Shown here: piece after piece, positions 1 through 10,849 of the stretch
Layout of the letters: each line of letters opens with the position of its first letter
Numbering within the stretch: the first letter of the stretch is position 1
Assembly (NCBI GenBank): GCA_026182355.1
Contig: JAPFBL010001617.1
Location: 6,335,001 to 6,399,000, forward strand
DNA length: 64,000 nt
Direction: 5' to 3'
Source: Hermatobates lingyangjiaoensis
Taxonomy: Eukaryota; Arthropoda; Insecta; Hemiptera; Hermatobatidae
Notes under the pieces: model-generated
Seen by the model: the letters and a program-made list of their open reading frames with translations, nothing else
Databases searched by the model: none
Told to the model about the DNA's origin: nothing
Program-made: the position numbers and the translations under genes

Positions 1-636
1 GATCTTATTTCAGTCGATTCTCTTAAAAAATTTCGAAGTCAATGTAAATACGGAAAAATAAATGCAAACAAATCCGACAAGTACAGCAGATGATCCATTA
101 GTCCAGGATGTATAAAATCAGTTTTTATAAATTTTACTGTCTGCTGTATTTGAACTTTCACGAATTGTTTTCATAAATTGCTAATTCTTCATCCAATTTG
201 TTGGCATAATTTCATTTCTTTTTTTATGAGCCGTTTACCGTCAAAAAAAATTTGCTGAAAACAGAAAATGGACTCCAACTCCAAATTTTTAAAAAAAAAA
301 TGCCTAAATCATCCCCCACATAAGGCTCCATTTTGTGGTGTAATTTCGTTTTCATCCGTCAAACGGTATGGCTTGTATTGTCCTCACAAGCTTTCAGATT
401 GAATAATAAGTCAAAATTTTTACGTTATATTGAAATAAAAAATATTTTCAGTCGTTTTAAAAATCTGAGGATTTTTTCAGTTATCATTTTTGTAGCTTCA
501 AAGATAGTGCCAAATTTTCAAGACTCTAGAGTAAATAGCTTACGAGAAAAAAATGTTGTCTAAAAACACATTTTGGCCAGAAAAGTAACTTTCCCATCAT
601 ACATAATTGCTCTCAAACAATAGGGTTCATCTACAC

Positions 637-1872
637 CAGTGATGTCAAACTCATTTTTGTCTGGGGGATTAAGTAGACAGCTTAATCTGATCTCAAGCGG
701 TCCGGTCCAGTAAACGTTTGCAAAATTACCTAGAACTAACAGAGTCTACTTTTTTTTGTACTAGTCACTTATACTTATAATTAGTACAAAAAAGAATAAG
801 TAATTATAAAAATCTCTTTTAAATGAATTTTACTTTTGCTAATACATAATGAACAAATATAACTTAAAGAAAAGTATGTGGAATTTTAACAACTTTTCTC
901 AGTTTAACATTTATTTAAGTGTGTTATGCATAAAACTAATCACAGTGTTTGTAATATTGTTATATCACATTTAGTCACAACTTTGTGGAACTTAAAAAAC
1001 ATGGTTTTTCAACTCTGGAAAGCAATTCGAAGAAAATAATATCAATACTTCCATTAATCGCAGCAGAAAATGTCAAAAATGACTTCACATCGCGTTTCAG
1101 TGGTGGACCAAATCTGTCGATAGTATTGGAAACCCTGTCTGCCTCGGCATTCCTTGTCAAGCAAATACTAGCAAAAGCATGTCACTTCTCAGGGTACACA
1201 ATTTCGGCAGCCATTAACATGAAGTTTTGCACAAACTGTCCATCTCAGCACGGTTTTGATACTAATGCTATTTAGCTCACAATTAGGGTAGTTGGCTTTC
1301 ACCGCAGCATCTCTGGCTTCTCGACTGCAGGCGAAAACAGTTGCTGTTTCCTCAGACGCACCATCATTTCATTTAACTTCTGTTTTCTAAGTTCTTCATG
1401 CAAGCTGTTGTATTTTTCACCAAACTCAGTCTCATAATGGTGCTGAATATTTTATTCTTTCAACACCGAAACTTGCTGTTGGCACACCAGGCACAGGTGT
1501 TTCCCATTCTCCTCCGAGGGCAAGAATGGACATATAAGAACATGTCCATTTTTCTTGAAAAATCTGACACTCGGTGTCCACTTTTCTCCTTTTTGATTGA
1601 GACATTTTGCTGATGAAGATGGGAGAGTAAAGGAAAAGTGGATTGCCACCAACAGTCACCGAAGAGACATTTAATACGACCACCCTCTTGTATTAGTTCC
1701 GCCTCAGTGTTCCTTTCATGTATAGTGTGCATATAAAACACTGGGCCCCTAATGCACAATATAGACACCATAAGTTTTAAAGAAAATTACATTGTTTTTT
1801 TTTATAATAATGCAGATTTATCCCCCCCGACCGTACCGAACCTCCAGGTGGGCCGTATATTTGACAACCCTT
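637..1872 (-). mobile_element. hAT transposon with 8-bp target duplication
   Basis: The left end is CAGTGATGTCAAACTCA and the right end, read inward, is AAGGGTTGTCAAATATACGG; both fit hAT terminal inverted repeats. The flanks carry an exact 8-bp duplication ATCTACAC at 629-636 and 1,873-1,880. The element is 1,236 bp, about half or less of a full hAT, and carries a decayed transposase on the minus strand. Confidence 0.8.
975..1690 (-). pseudogene. hAT transposase N-terminal remnant (GTF2IRD2-like)
   Basis: Read on the minus strand across frameshifts and stops, the sequence gives, in order: a KRRKVDTECQIFQEKW start; a zinc-finger-like CLVC (one Cys pair) followed by VSVLKE; a basic helical stretch around 1,330-1,430; then ADRVSNTIDRF and a hydrophobic SFLTFSAAINGSIDI segment near 1,040-1,150. 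This order matches the N-terminal half of hAT transposases of the GTF2IRD2/Charlie8-like group, in which AxxxSTDI follows the ADRV motif. The key Asp-containing STDI-like motif reads GSIDI here. The C-terminal catalytic half is absent and the gene cannot make active transposase. Confidence 0.65.
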
Positions 1873-2161
1873 ATCTACACCATGAGGCCCATTTATCAAT
1901 TTGATCATTAAAGATTCTGGACCGTAGCATCTACACAAACGTTTGCATACACAGTCACCCACCCAAACACATACAAGACATCATCGCAAAAACGTCATAA
2001 AACAATTGTGGGGACCTCAAAACATGTAATTCCGTCAAAATCTGCAGATCAAATTTTTCACGATCACTGAACTTTACTTATAGTAAAATAAAAAAAATTA
2101 AAAACGTACAAAATTCTCAAGTATAGCAGTTTTAGAAAGGAAAGAACGGGAATACCCTCAC

Positions 2162-2322
2162 CTTATCTGGCATGTGAGGAGGTGGAATCCAGCGCATGTC
2201 AATATAAACTCCAGCAGAGGTTTTTACTTTGCAATCCGCTTTAAAATCTTCACCATTCACCAAATGGGATCCGGAGGGGTTTATTACTATAATAGATGGT
2301 CTTGGAACTTCATCTGTTCTAG
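2162..2322 (-). CDS. Receptor Ig domain 3, first-half exon
   Basis: The acceptor is ATATTTTCAG above 2,322 and the donor is GTGAGG below 2,162. The exon is 161 nt: two nucleotides complete the upstream codon and it ends in phase 0. The protein runs through VPRPSIIVINPSG, LVNGEDFKADCKV with the first D3 cysteine, and VYIDMRWIPPPH. The VGExFxLxC...VxIDxxWxxP layout is that of VEGFR/Pvr domain 3. This is the last exon visible; the second half of D3 and everything C-terminal lie beyond position 1. The exon ends about 70 bp from a transposable element copy that occupies 1-2,090. Confidence 0.78.
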
Positions 2323-3479
2323 CTGAAAATATTGTTAACACGTAATTATTAATAATTCATCTCACAAAATGAAATGGTACAATAAAATTCCTATCGTAAT
2401 GCTATCGTTAAACAGGAATATTATCTTTAAAATTAACATAATCGACTAATTTAAAATTGAATCATTGTTTTAATTTCGATCTAACTAGTTTACTTCATTG
2501 TATGTGAATACAAAAACCTACTGCATATGTATGCTTTACAAAATCGAAAAGGATAAATAAGATAAAGTGATCTTATTACATAGTAAATAAAAATATTATT
2601 TTGTTATCAGTAATATCTCTTAAGATAATACTGACTCTTAGACGAAAATCATAAACTATCAACTCTTATTTCTGTTTCATGACTAACAAAATTCTCTTGG
2701 CACATGTAACCATCAATGACTGAATTGATATTAACCATACTACATTGACACTAGTTATTTTTCTTTGAAGAAAAAATGACAGCTTCTATCAACATAACAA
2801 CTTTAATAAACATCCTCAAAAATACCCAATCTACCCACACGCTTAATGAACAGAATATATGAATTAAAGGAAATGCTAAGCTCTTACACTTTTATTACCA
2901 ACTGCAAAATTAAAAACAATGTTTGTTCAAGCCTATCTTCAAATACTTCACCTCTCTCTCTACTAACAGCAAGTATTATTGAAACATGTTTAACAAGTAT
3001 TTCATAGCAAGCCCAAACTGTAATAACAACCTTAAGAATTGAGTTTTTATTTCAACAATTACAGCAAAGATAAGATTTTTTATAATAATGTACTTATTTT
3101 TTACGTTTTTGGTTGTGCTGAGTCCGAAAAAAACAGTAAAAACTCCCACGAATTTTTCACATTTTAACATTTAAAATGTGAAAAGTTTATTTTGTTAACT
3201 ACTGTGTGCATTTTATTACATTGAAACATATAGTAAAATCAAATGTTTTTAGATTCGCTGCTCTGGTAAATTAAGCAGCTGTAAGTTTTCTTCCAGTCAA
3301 CATAAAGTCAATTTACAGTGTTTAATCGATGTATTGTAAGTACGGCTAACTGCGGTTGTAAAAACTGTCCTAACATTTATTGTTATATATGTGGTGAGCT
3401 GTAGTTCAGAAACAACAAAGAAACATAACTCACTTCGGAAAAAGGTATAGGTTACATATTTTGATATAAAAATTGGTCA

Positions 3480-3880
3480 GCACCTAAATGTGGGGCATCT
3501 CCTAATGTATTTCATATTTGTGTTCAGGGTCTTAGGAAACGGTCCAAAAAACAAAAGAAAGCTTTTAGTCTTGCAGTCCCATGGAATGACGAGAGCAAAG
3601 AGATCATTCCAATTATTACTACTTTGCAGAGTAGATGTTTCCGGATATAACCCCAAAAATAAAAAGTAATTGACTACCCTAATCTTTCTTCAGCTAATTG
3701 CTGGTAGGACCTGCACCGGGATTTCCTGTCCCTAACGACCTTAATGTATTGATGACGTTTTACAGTCCAGGGAACCCGAATGATGAGTTGTCATGTTCTC
3801 CAAAAAATTTAGAACCTCACTTGTTCACACAACCTGAGTTAAATGATTGAGTGAGAGATTTGTGTTTGACTAAGGAGAAA
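3480..3880 (+). pseudogene. Fragment of a repeated arthropod protein family
   Basis: In broken frames the plus strand reads SLAVPWNDESKE, a YPNLSSA stretch, then a segment ending EPHLFTQPELN-like and a KEKAW-like helix. I recall this order (VPW..., YPNLPSAIRPVPHGPGLP..., SQSELNDLIRDLNLSKEKAELL) from a multicopy protein family common in arthropod genomes that is probably transposon-derived. Stops and frameshifts are frequent. The assignment rests on memory of the family and is tentative. Confidence 0.35.
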
Positions 3881-4554
3881 GCTTGGTTCTTCGCTGAAAG
3901 AAAAACATTTATTAGGATTTACATTTTCTATTTATCATATAAAAGTAGTATCAGTAGTTTGCATAGTTTTTCAAACAAGAAAGGATTTGGTTTACTGCCA
4001 TAATATTGCTAGTCTAAAGAACGAATTATATCACAGACAAGTTTAAAAATCTGGGATGTCTCATGATCTGTAAGTCCTCTTCTTGCACAATCAAATTGAC
4101 CTTTTTCTTGAAAGCGTAGGAGATATGAGTAAATAATAAAAGCAACAGTTCCATCAGGCAGTGGAGAAACTGTATTAGGGTCGGTGGAATATTAACGTGT
4201 TGGGTGATTACTGTTGGCCACCTCATGGAGAACAACAAAATGCATTGCATCGAAGAAAAAAATATATAACAAGCTTTAAAGAAAAAAGAGAAAGGGAATA
4301 AAAAAGTAAGCGCATAAAATATTTACATTGAAGTGATGTATTCATCAATATATACAGAGGATACATTCAACAATGTATTGAGGACAGTACACATAATCCC
4401 TATAATATAGCCTTAACAATTTAAATGTAACCTTCTGAACAGAGTAGACCCCGTGAAAGATTTAAGAATGATTCTTAGCTCCGAATGAACCATCATATTG
4501 TTGTTTTAAAAACCTTAGCATGAAAATGGTCGGTTTCATCACAAGAAATTACAT

Positions 4555-4681
4555 GAATTCAAAGATCCCATTACTTTTTATAAATCTCTCGTTCTTCCAA
4601 TTTTAGAATATCCCTCACCTGTTTGGTGTCCTCATTGCAATCATTATAGGAATTTACTTCCGTCCATTCCAAATTCCTTTT

Positions 4682-4685
<4 letters not shown>
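4555..4685 (+). pseudogene. Non-LTR reverse transcriptase C-terminal scrap
   Basis: A short open stretch reads FKDPITFYKSLVLPILEYP followed by SPVWCPHC. This matches the conserved YxSLVxPxLEYxSxVWxP segment downstream of the catalytic core in Jockey/CR1/RTE-type reverse transcriptases. It stops at a (TA)n tract at 4,685. Confidence 0.6.

Positions 4686-4735
<50 letters not shown>
4685..4735. repeat. (TA)n microsatellite
   Basis: About 25 TA units immediately after the reverse transcriptase scrap ending at 4,685. Similar shorter (TA)n tracts lie at 16,571-16,591, 25,632-25,655, 38,819-38,852, 39,158-39,186, 39,330-39,350 and 59,273-59,304. Confidence 0.9.
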
Positions 4736-4741
<6 letters not shown>

Positions 4742-5799
4742 TGAATAAATCAATAATTTACATATTCATGCAATAGATAATAGGACAAGTTCCAACTATA
4801 AAATTCTCAGTTTATTCTGGAAGGAAGGGTGGGCAAGATCTTCCACAGAAACCGGTAAAGAGAGAAAAAAAATAGAGGCAGGATATTATATTATTTAACT
4901 AATTTATGTTATTCAAAATGAAATCTCTTAAATTTGTTTTATATGGTCTGCACACTTATTTGTAAAGCTTGTTTGTAACCAACTTTCTAAATATTATACA
5001 AAAGTAGGCTTTAAAATAAGCTCATATTTCCCAATGAGATTTAATATGATTTTTTAAGTCTCAAATTTTACTAGCTAAAATGAGATTAAGATAAAAGTTA
5101 TACAAAGCGAACATATAATAAAGCAGAAATTACAAAAAAAATATGACAAGTAAGCACTGAAGCATTTACACATATAAGTTCAATATAAATCGATTCACAC
5201 ACCGATAAATAAAAAACACACACTTAGGTTTGAACCTAAAAAAAAATAGGGTTTTCTGGAACTGTTCCAATATGTTTAATCATCACCGGAAATTACCTAG
5301 ACAGATTTTGTTTAATGTCATAAAAATTGCTTTTCTAAACACTTGCACATAGTTACTGTCGTCAGATGAACCTGAAGATAACATGAATCATTATCATTTT
5401 GTGTACATAATTGTTTTTAATTGTTCAATCAATAACTGCTTTACATTAATAATATAATTATAATATAATATAACAATATAATATAGGTAGGTTTACTGTT
5501 AGTTCATATATGCACAAACTAAATTTATATCAAATCAACAATTTGAAAAGCAAAGACAATCATTAATATAAATGTTGAATTATGAATATTTATACTTGAT
5601 GATGATTATTATTTATTTATACATTTAAAATTATACTTATTATTTTATATTTGTTCTTATTATAATCATTACTATCTATATAAATAAAAGAAAGGCCTAT
5701 AAAATATATTGTCAAATTGACCGTACATTGCTTAGAATTGACTCATTTCAAGTTATCTTTAGGTTTCAGACATTGGAGAAATCGAATTCACCCATAGAA

Positions 5800-6880
5800 A
5801 AATGTCCGTCCGTCGGTTTGTTGGTCACAAGTAAACTCAGTTACTATAAGACATAGTGAGCTGAAACGTTGAAAGTAGATTTGTGCATGTCTAACTCAAA
5901 ATCGAAGGTTTGGATGGATTGAAAATTCAACGTAGAAGCGAAGTTATTGACCTTTAAGCTGTCTTTGGCTAACTTCACAGACATGTTGATTTTGAAAATA
6001 TACAGGCATAGCAAGTAGGTATTGTAAGCTGATTTCAATTTCATGTTCATTTAAGCTCCCAGCCCGAGATAATTGACAAGGTGTTTCCCGATGTTCAAAA
6101 TCTGCCATCTATTCAGAATAACTAGCTTTGTGAACGAGCAATGCTCACCCCTACAAATGAACAGGCAGGAAATATCAATAAACAAGTTCATTCACTATAT
6201 CAAGCTGAGGAAAGAACTTACAAGTCAGTAAACAGAGTGATTAGTGATGAGGAAGCAGTTCATTATCCAATTGAATTTCCTTACTCCGTAACTGCTCCTG
6301 GACTGCCTGCTCATGACTAAAAACTTAAAGTAGGGTCACCAATCATCTTATTATGAAACTTGAGTCCCCCAAAAATGTGCAACGGGGCACAACTCTGAAT
6401 TCGTGCTTTGAACAGATATGTGATAGAGGCCGATATCATGACTAGATGTAGTACTGGGGAGCAGTGTTTACTGCATACAGTTAATTTTTAATGGTTATCA
6501 GACCATTGATACCTACCTAACAACTATCCCTTTCAATTGAAACGGTTACGATTTCCCGTCAGCGTCTGTTTCACAATGACGGTAACTAGGTCGCAAGGGG
6601 AAACGCTGTTTACCGCAAGATTTGAAGTGAGACCAAGTGTTTCTCACATGGTGAACTGTATGTTGCTTGCTTGAGAGTCAGAGGCTCCAACTCTCTTTTT
6701 TTCCATGTACCTGAAGGACAGGGAATGTAGTATATACAGAGGCACACACTTAACACTGTGATAATAAATATATTTTTCTTATTCTATAATTTTTCTAATA
6801 ATATTTGGAAATACCACGTATCATCTCTGAATACGAGATCTTTTTGTAAGATACCCGTCATTGACGGGCACGTCTGCTAG
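5800..6880 (+). mobile_element. Helitron copy with degenerate helicase and intact 3' end
   Basis: The plus strand contains broken Pif1-type helicase C-terminus: LTPTNEQAGNINKQ, a YKSVNRVISDEEAVHYPIEF-like block, LPAHD.LKVGSPIM and RLRFPVS-like pieces with several stops. The 3' end is canonical for Helitrons: hairpin CCCGTC-ATT-GACGGG at 6,854-6,868, eight nucleotides, then CTAG at 6,877-6,880 followed by T. Related copies lie at 43.5-44.6 kb (minus) and 56.8-57.6 kb (plus). The 5' boundary is estimated only from where similarity between copies begins. Confidence 0.8.
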
Positions 6881-7454
6881 TTTATTATAAATAATTACAA
6901 TATTATTTACGCATATTAGGATATATTTGCATACACAAGCCGTTTATAAACCACGATTTTTTTTTTAAACGAAAATGTTAATTTATTTATTTATACAAAC
7001 ATACTGATAAAATAAAAAATGTAAAATGTAAATTAAAATGTAAAAATGTAAAATTAAAAAAAATATTGCAAAAACTATAAATAGCTTTATACATGAGAAT
7101 GTAAAACATAATGCTAATCAGAAGATCGAATAGATTTTTTGTTGCTTATATTATCCTTTTCTTATAATGTGTCCGACCCCTCAACAGAGAACGTTATATT
7201 CTTTCTCATTCTTAGCATGGTATCTTTTTGTCTTTTACTATGATGCAGGTATCTGTAAATACCATAAAAACCTGAATTTCACTGATTTCTTAGTTTATTA
7301 TTATTTTTTATAAAACGCATAAATAGAGATATATTGTAATTTTAACTTAAAATGTCGCTAATAACCGGAGTAGTGCCTAGTAGTTGAATTTTATTAATGA
7401 TTCCCATAATAAATACAAAAGTTAAAAAAAGCACCATGTCCCAATATCACTATT

Positions 7455-7850
7455 GATACCGCTCTCCTTCCAACTGCAGATGTTGTTAGGTACTTAGGAT
7501 TTTTCATTGACAAAAGACTAACTTGGAATCCTCATACCCGACTGAAAAGACTTCACTTAAAATGACGATTACTATACTACACTACTATAAACTATACTAT
7601 TTATTATAGTACTATTATTTATACTATAGTATTATATACTATACTATTACTATACAGACTTCTAGGTAAACACTCGAAATTGACGCTACATACTCGTAAC
7701 AAAGTACTGCTATACAAAACATTACTGAGACCGACCTGGACTTACGGTCTTATTATACGACCTTTCAATATTCATAGAATACAGTCGTTGAAATCTAGAA
7801 TCCTCCACGCTATCACAAATACTCCTTTTTATGCCAAAAACTGCTAAGAG
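7455..7850 (+). pseudogene. Jockey-type reverse transcriptase C-terminal fragment
   Basis: The first block reads DVVRYLGFFIDKRLTWNPH, the conserved VKYLGxxLDxxLTWxxH motif. After an AT-rich tandem expansion (about 7,560-7,660, rich in ACTATACTAT-type units) the second block reads RLLGKHSKLTLHTRNKVLLY, then KTLLRPTWTYG, then SRILHAITNTPFYAKN. This is the thumb region of Jockey-clade elements. The AT tract replaces or interrupts the segment between the two blocks. Confidence 0.75.
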
Positions 7851-9421
7851 AGATCTACTACAACGATAATATATAATAAAATAAAGTGAAAAGTTGAACC
7901 AGTGGGTTTCATTCTTTAATCATGTGCATCGAAGTTATTGTGTAATCTCTCACTACATGTTTTACGCAAAATATGCGTAGTTGTATATTTGTAAATAAAG
8001 ATGTTAAAAAAAATCATATATACTGGGAATTTCGAAATTTAGGCAAGTGCTGCCCGATACGAACTTATCCAACAATTCTATGATATATATATTTATTTTT
8101 ACTATTTTGCAGTATAAATATTCATTTAAAAAAAATTATTATTATATCATTTTAAAAGTATCTATGCAGTTAAAATAAAGTATATACATTGAGGAACATC
8201 GTCCATTTTCAGTTTTTGAAATACACAACTCAAAAAAGAGTTATTGCCGTTTGCACACGCAGTAAATATTGTACTGTTTAGGCGCACCGCCTAACTGATG
8301 CATCAACGCTATGTTTGAGGTGTTCTACAACTTCAGAACCAGCAGGACAGATGTTTTGGCCCCTGGTATTTAATAGTATTACTATTAATAGTAGTGGCAA
8401 CTCTACTATTACCAACTTCATAATTCAAAATTCCTAAACCAAACTTTTTTTTTTAATTAAGTCCACGTTTTCGGAAATCTGGACCACTGTGAGTCATCAG
8501 GAGAGAAAAGAGAGGGAGAGACTAAAGACATCTGTTCAGCAATGATTGGAGACAATCGGATTGTCTCCATCGTTGCTGTAAGTGTGTGTTTTCATTCATT
8601 TAAGTGTGTCACTTGATATTGAACTTTAATTGTTTCTTGCGAATTGTTTTCTCATTGTGGAAGTAAACATTTATACACATAACACAAAAACCTGTACACT
8701 ATTTATAAAAGCTAAAAAAAATAGCTTTAATCATTCCAATTAGGGAAAAGTTTACTTCCCTAAGGATTAATTATAAAAAGGATTATAGATGTTGTTGATT
8801 AAAAATATAAAACATAACGACTTACAATTAAACAATCAATAAATACTTTTTTTATAAATATAAGCCATAGAATATCACAAAAGTTTATGCAATAATTTTT
8901 TCAGTACATAGGTAGTCAGCATATTGCTCTTTAAAAAATTTATATTTAAATAAATTAAACAAAAACACCGTAACAAGGAATATCATTTTTGTACTCTCAA
9001 AATTCATTGTATATTTAACTAATATATCACCACTAATATATTTGACATTTACTTTCGCAACTTTTAACAATTACGTCTATTTTATCCAAGGGACAGTTAT
9101 CTGATTCACATTTGTAGTTTTGGAATCATAGGCGTTCCAATGAATTTATTGTATACAAATCTTTAGTCATGCATTAATTAATAAGTAAAGGTCTTAATTA
9201 AATAAGTCCACTACAAAACTAACAAACCACTAAACATGAACATGTTTAGCGAAATAAGAGAGAGAAAATTCATTGAAATTTGAGAGTAAGAAAAAGTTTC
9301 AATCAGTATTCATGGTCTTAAAACTGAGAATACCATCCGAAAACTACATGTAATAACCATTTCAAGAGATTACAGGGAAATATTATGCAACAAGTACTAA
9401 TTTTATAGACATTGTACTTAC

Positions 9422-9557
9422 GTAGAATTTTTATGTCGTAAATGACTATCTTTGTACGATTTTTTCGTTCGGCCTGACATTTGTAATTGCCCGAATCAGT
9501 GATGCCGACAGATGAATGGCTAAACCCAAACTTAGGATCATATTGGAATTCTTCTAC
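9422..9557 (-). CDS. Receptor Ig domain 2, second-half exon, version B
   Basis: The acceptor is GGGCTATTGCAG above 9,557 and the donor is GTAAGT below 9,422, both strong. The exon is 136 nt, phase 0 in and phase 1 out. It encodes YDPKFGF, then DSGNYKCQA with the second D2 cysteine, an NRT glycosylation sequon, and a VIYDIKIL strand. It matches version A at 10.8 kb in the KFGF motif and the cysteine motif but differs in most other residues, so the duplication is old and both copies have stayed open. It joins to the 2.3 kb exon as C|CT (Pro). DSGxYxC is closer to the Ig consensus than version A's NHGLYIC, so this may be the ancestral exon. Confidence 0.78.
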
Positions 9558-10698
9558 CTGCAATAGCCCAACAGACACGTATACTGCTTCAAGACTCTTG
9601 TGTACAATTCAAACAAAACTGTAACTTTAACAAAATTATTTCATCAGTTATCATACTATATATGTTATTAAATTATTTGTATGAATATAAATATGTACAT
9701 TACTATTTATATTTATCTACTCAAAAACGCTGGATTGAATTATAGATTTTGGATAAGCGAAGTAAAATACTATGTTGACTACTGATATATAATCATTTTT
9801 CCAAAACCCTGAAATAAAGAAGATGATCGAAACGTTCTGAGAAGTTTTGTTAAAAAAAAAAAACGTGGCAATTAATATGCTCGGTATTTTGAGAGGCCAA
9901 AACATCTCTAGATATTTAAAGCAATCCTTTAGAATTCATTTCATGAAACAATATACCGGATTGGTTTTCCAAACAAGTAAAGAAAAATTGTAAAAATTAT
10001 CAATCCGAAAAATCAGTATGAAATCAATATTGAGAGACATGAGTAGACAAATGTAAAAGTTATTTGGTAGACAGTAACGGGCGACTCCCCGGCCCTGTAG
10101 GTAAAGTCACAGAGACATGGCTTCGATTCGCTTAACCCTCCTCAACTTCTACTGTAGACATTGCTGGAATACACAATATTGAGGATTACAAATAAAAACA
10201 CTTTTACCCACTAAATCATTAGACGGGATTTACTGTCAAAGAGGGTAGTGTTACGTTAATTATTGCTCTACTTGGTATCAAAATTACTATTACATTAATT
10301 ACAACTCAGATTAATATTTTAAAATGTTAATATATCATTTTATTGTTACGTTATTGTTTCTGTTTTCATAGTTTTCCCTCCCCGTTTCTTTATTTTTCAT
10401 CAATATAAAAAGGATATTGATGAATTATTTGTTCGTTGATTGTTAACTTTGAAGTGTTTTAAGATAATAATTTTTAAAGGTTTTAAACATAAACATCAGA
10501 TATTATGAATTACTTATTAAAGTTTATAATCTATGAAAGATGAACAGCTAAAAACCAGCATATTTATACAAGCAGGAAAAATACCACATATAGGAAAATC
10601 AAATATTTTCATAAACGTGCATAAACATACAACCAAACTTTTATTCATGCCATGCTTCAACAAAAAAAATCGTTTCTTTTTTTATTAAAAGTCCTTAC

Positions 10699-10849
10699 TA
10701 TGAACTATGACTTGGTAAGCAACCACTGTTTCCACTCCTGACGTAGTTGCCTTACAAATGTAAAGTCCATGGTTGGATAATCGGAGACTCTCCATGTAGA
10801 AACCAAATTTGGAATCAAATTCAATATTGGAGCCTTCAACCATATCAAC
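10699..10849 (-). CDS. Receptor Ig domain 2, second-half exon, version A
   Basis: The acceptor is TTCTATCAG above 10,849 and the donor is GTAAGG below 10,699. The exon is 151 nt, phase 0 in and phase 1 out. It encodes FDSKFGF, then NHGLYICKA with the second D2 cysteine, then a VVAYQVIV strand. It joins in frame to the 12.4 kb exon upstream and to the 2.3 kb exon downstream (A|CT, Thr). The exon at 9.5 kb is a clear homologue with the same phases and the same position in the domain, so the two cannot both be included without a frameshift. I infer mutually exclusive use; one could also be a decaying duplicate, though both are open with good splice sites. Confidence 0.75.

Larger units (their letters stand above)
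1..2090 (+). mobile_element. HINE-like element, 3' part, with nested hAT
   Basis: This copy enters the window truncated. It matches the internal and 3' sequence of the full copy at 50.75-52.4 kb, including the GTCAATGTAAA, CATAATTGC, GATTCTGGACCGTAGC and ATGTAATTCCGTCAAAATC segments. It ends at a degenerate hairpin ACTTTACTTATAGTAAAA near 2,070-2,090. A hAT element (637-1,872) has inserted into it; the host sequence on the two sides is continuous when compared with the uninterrupted copy at 52.1 kb. Confidence 0.7.
2323..9421 (-). other. Intron between D2 version B and D3 exons
   Basis: About 7.1 kb. It holds a fragment of a repeated protein family (3,480-3,880), two Jockey-type fragments (4.56-4.69 and 7.46-7.85 kb), a (TA)n tract at 4,685-4,733, and a degenerate Helitron with an intact 3' end (5.8-6.88 kb). 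At 8,455-8,500 (minus) a CTGATGA...GAAAACGTGG sequence resembles a Penelope-like terminus. I see nothing recognisable in 2.4-3.4, 4.7-5.7, 6.9-7.4 and 8.6-9.4 kb beyond AT-rich low-complexity sequence. Confidence 0.6.

Noticed and set aside
985..1275. 96-residue plus-strand ORF
   Set aside because: It is the antisense of the hAT transposase remnant, which reads with recognisable motifs on the minus strand.
10085..10130. Possible tRNA-derived SINE (GGCTTCGATTCGC resembles box B)
   Set aside because: No convincing box A or tRNA fold at the right distance.
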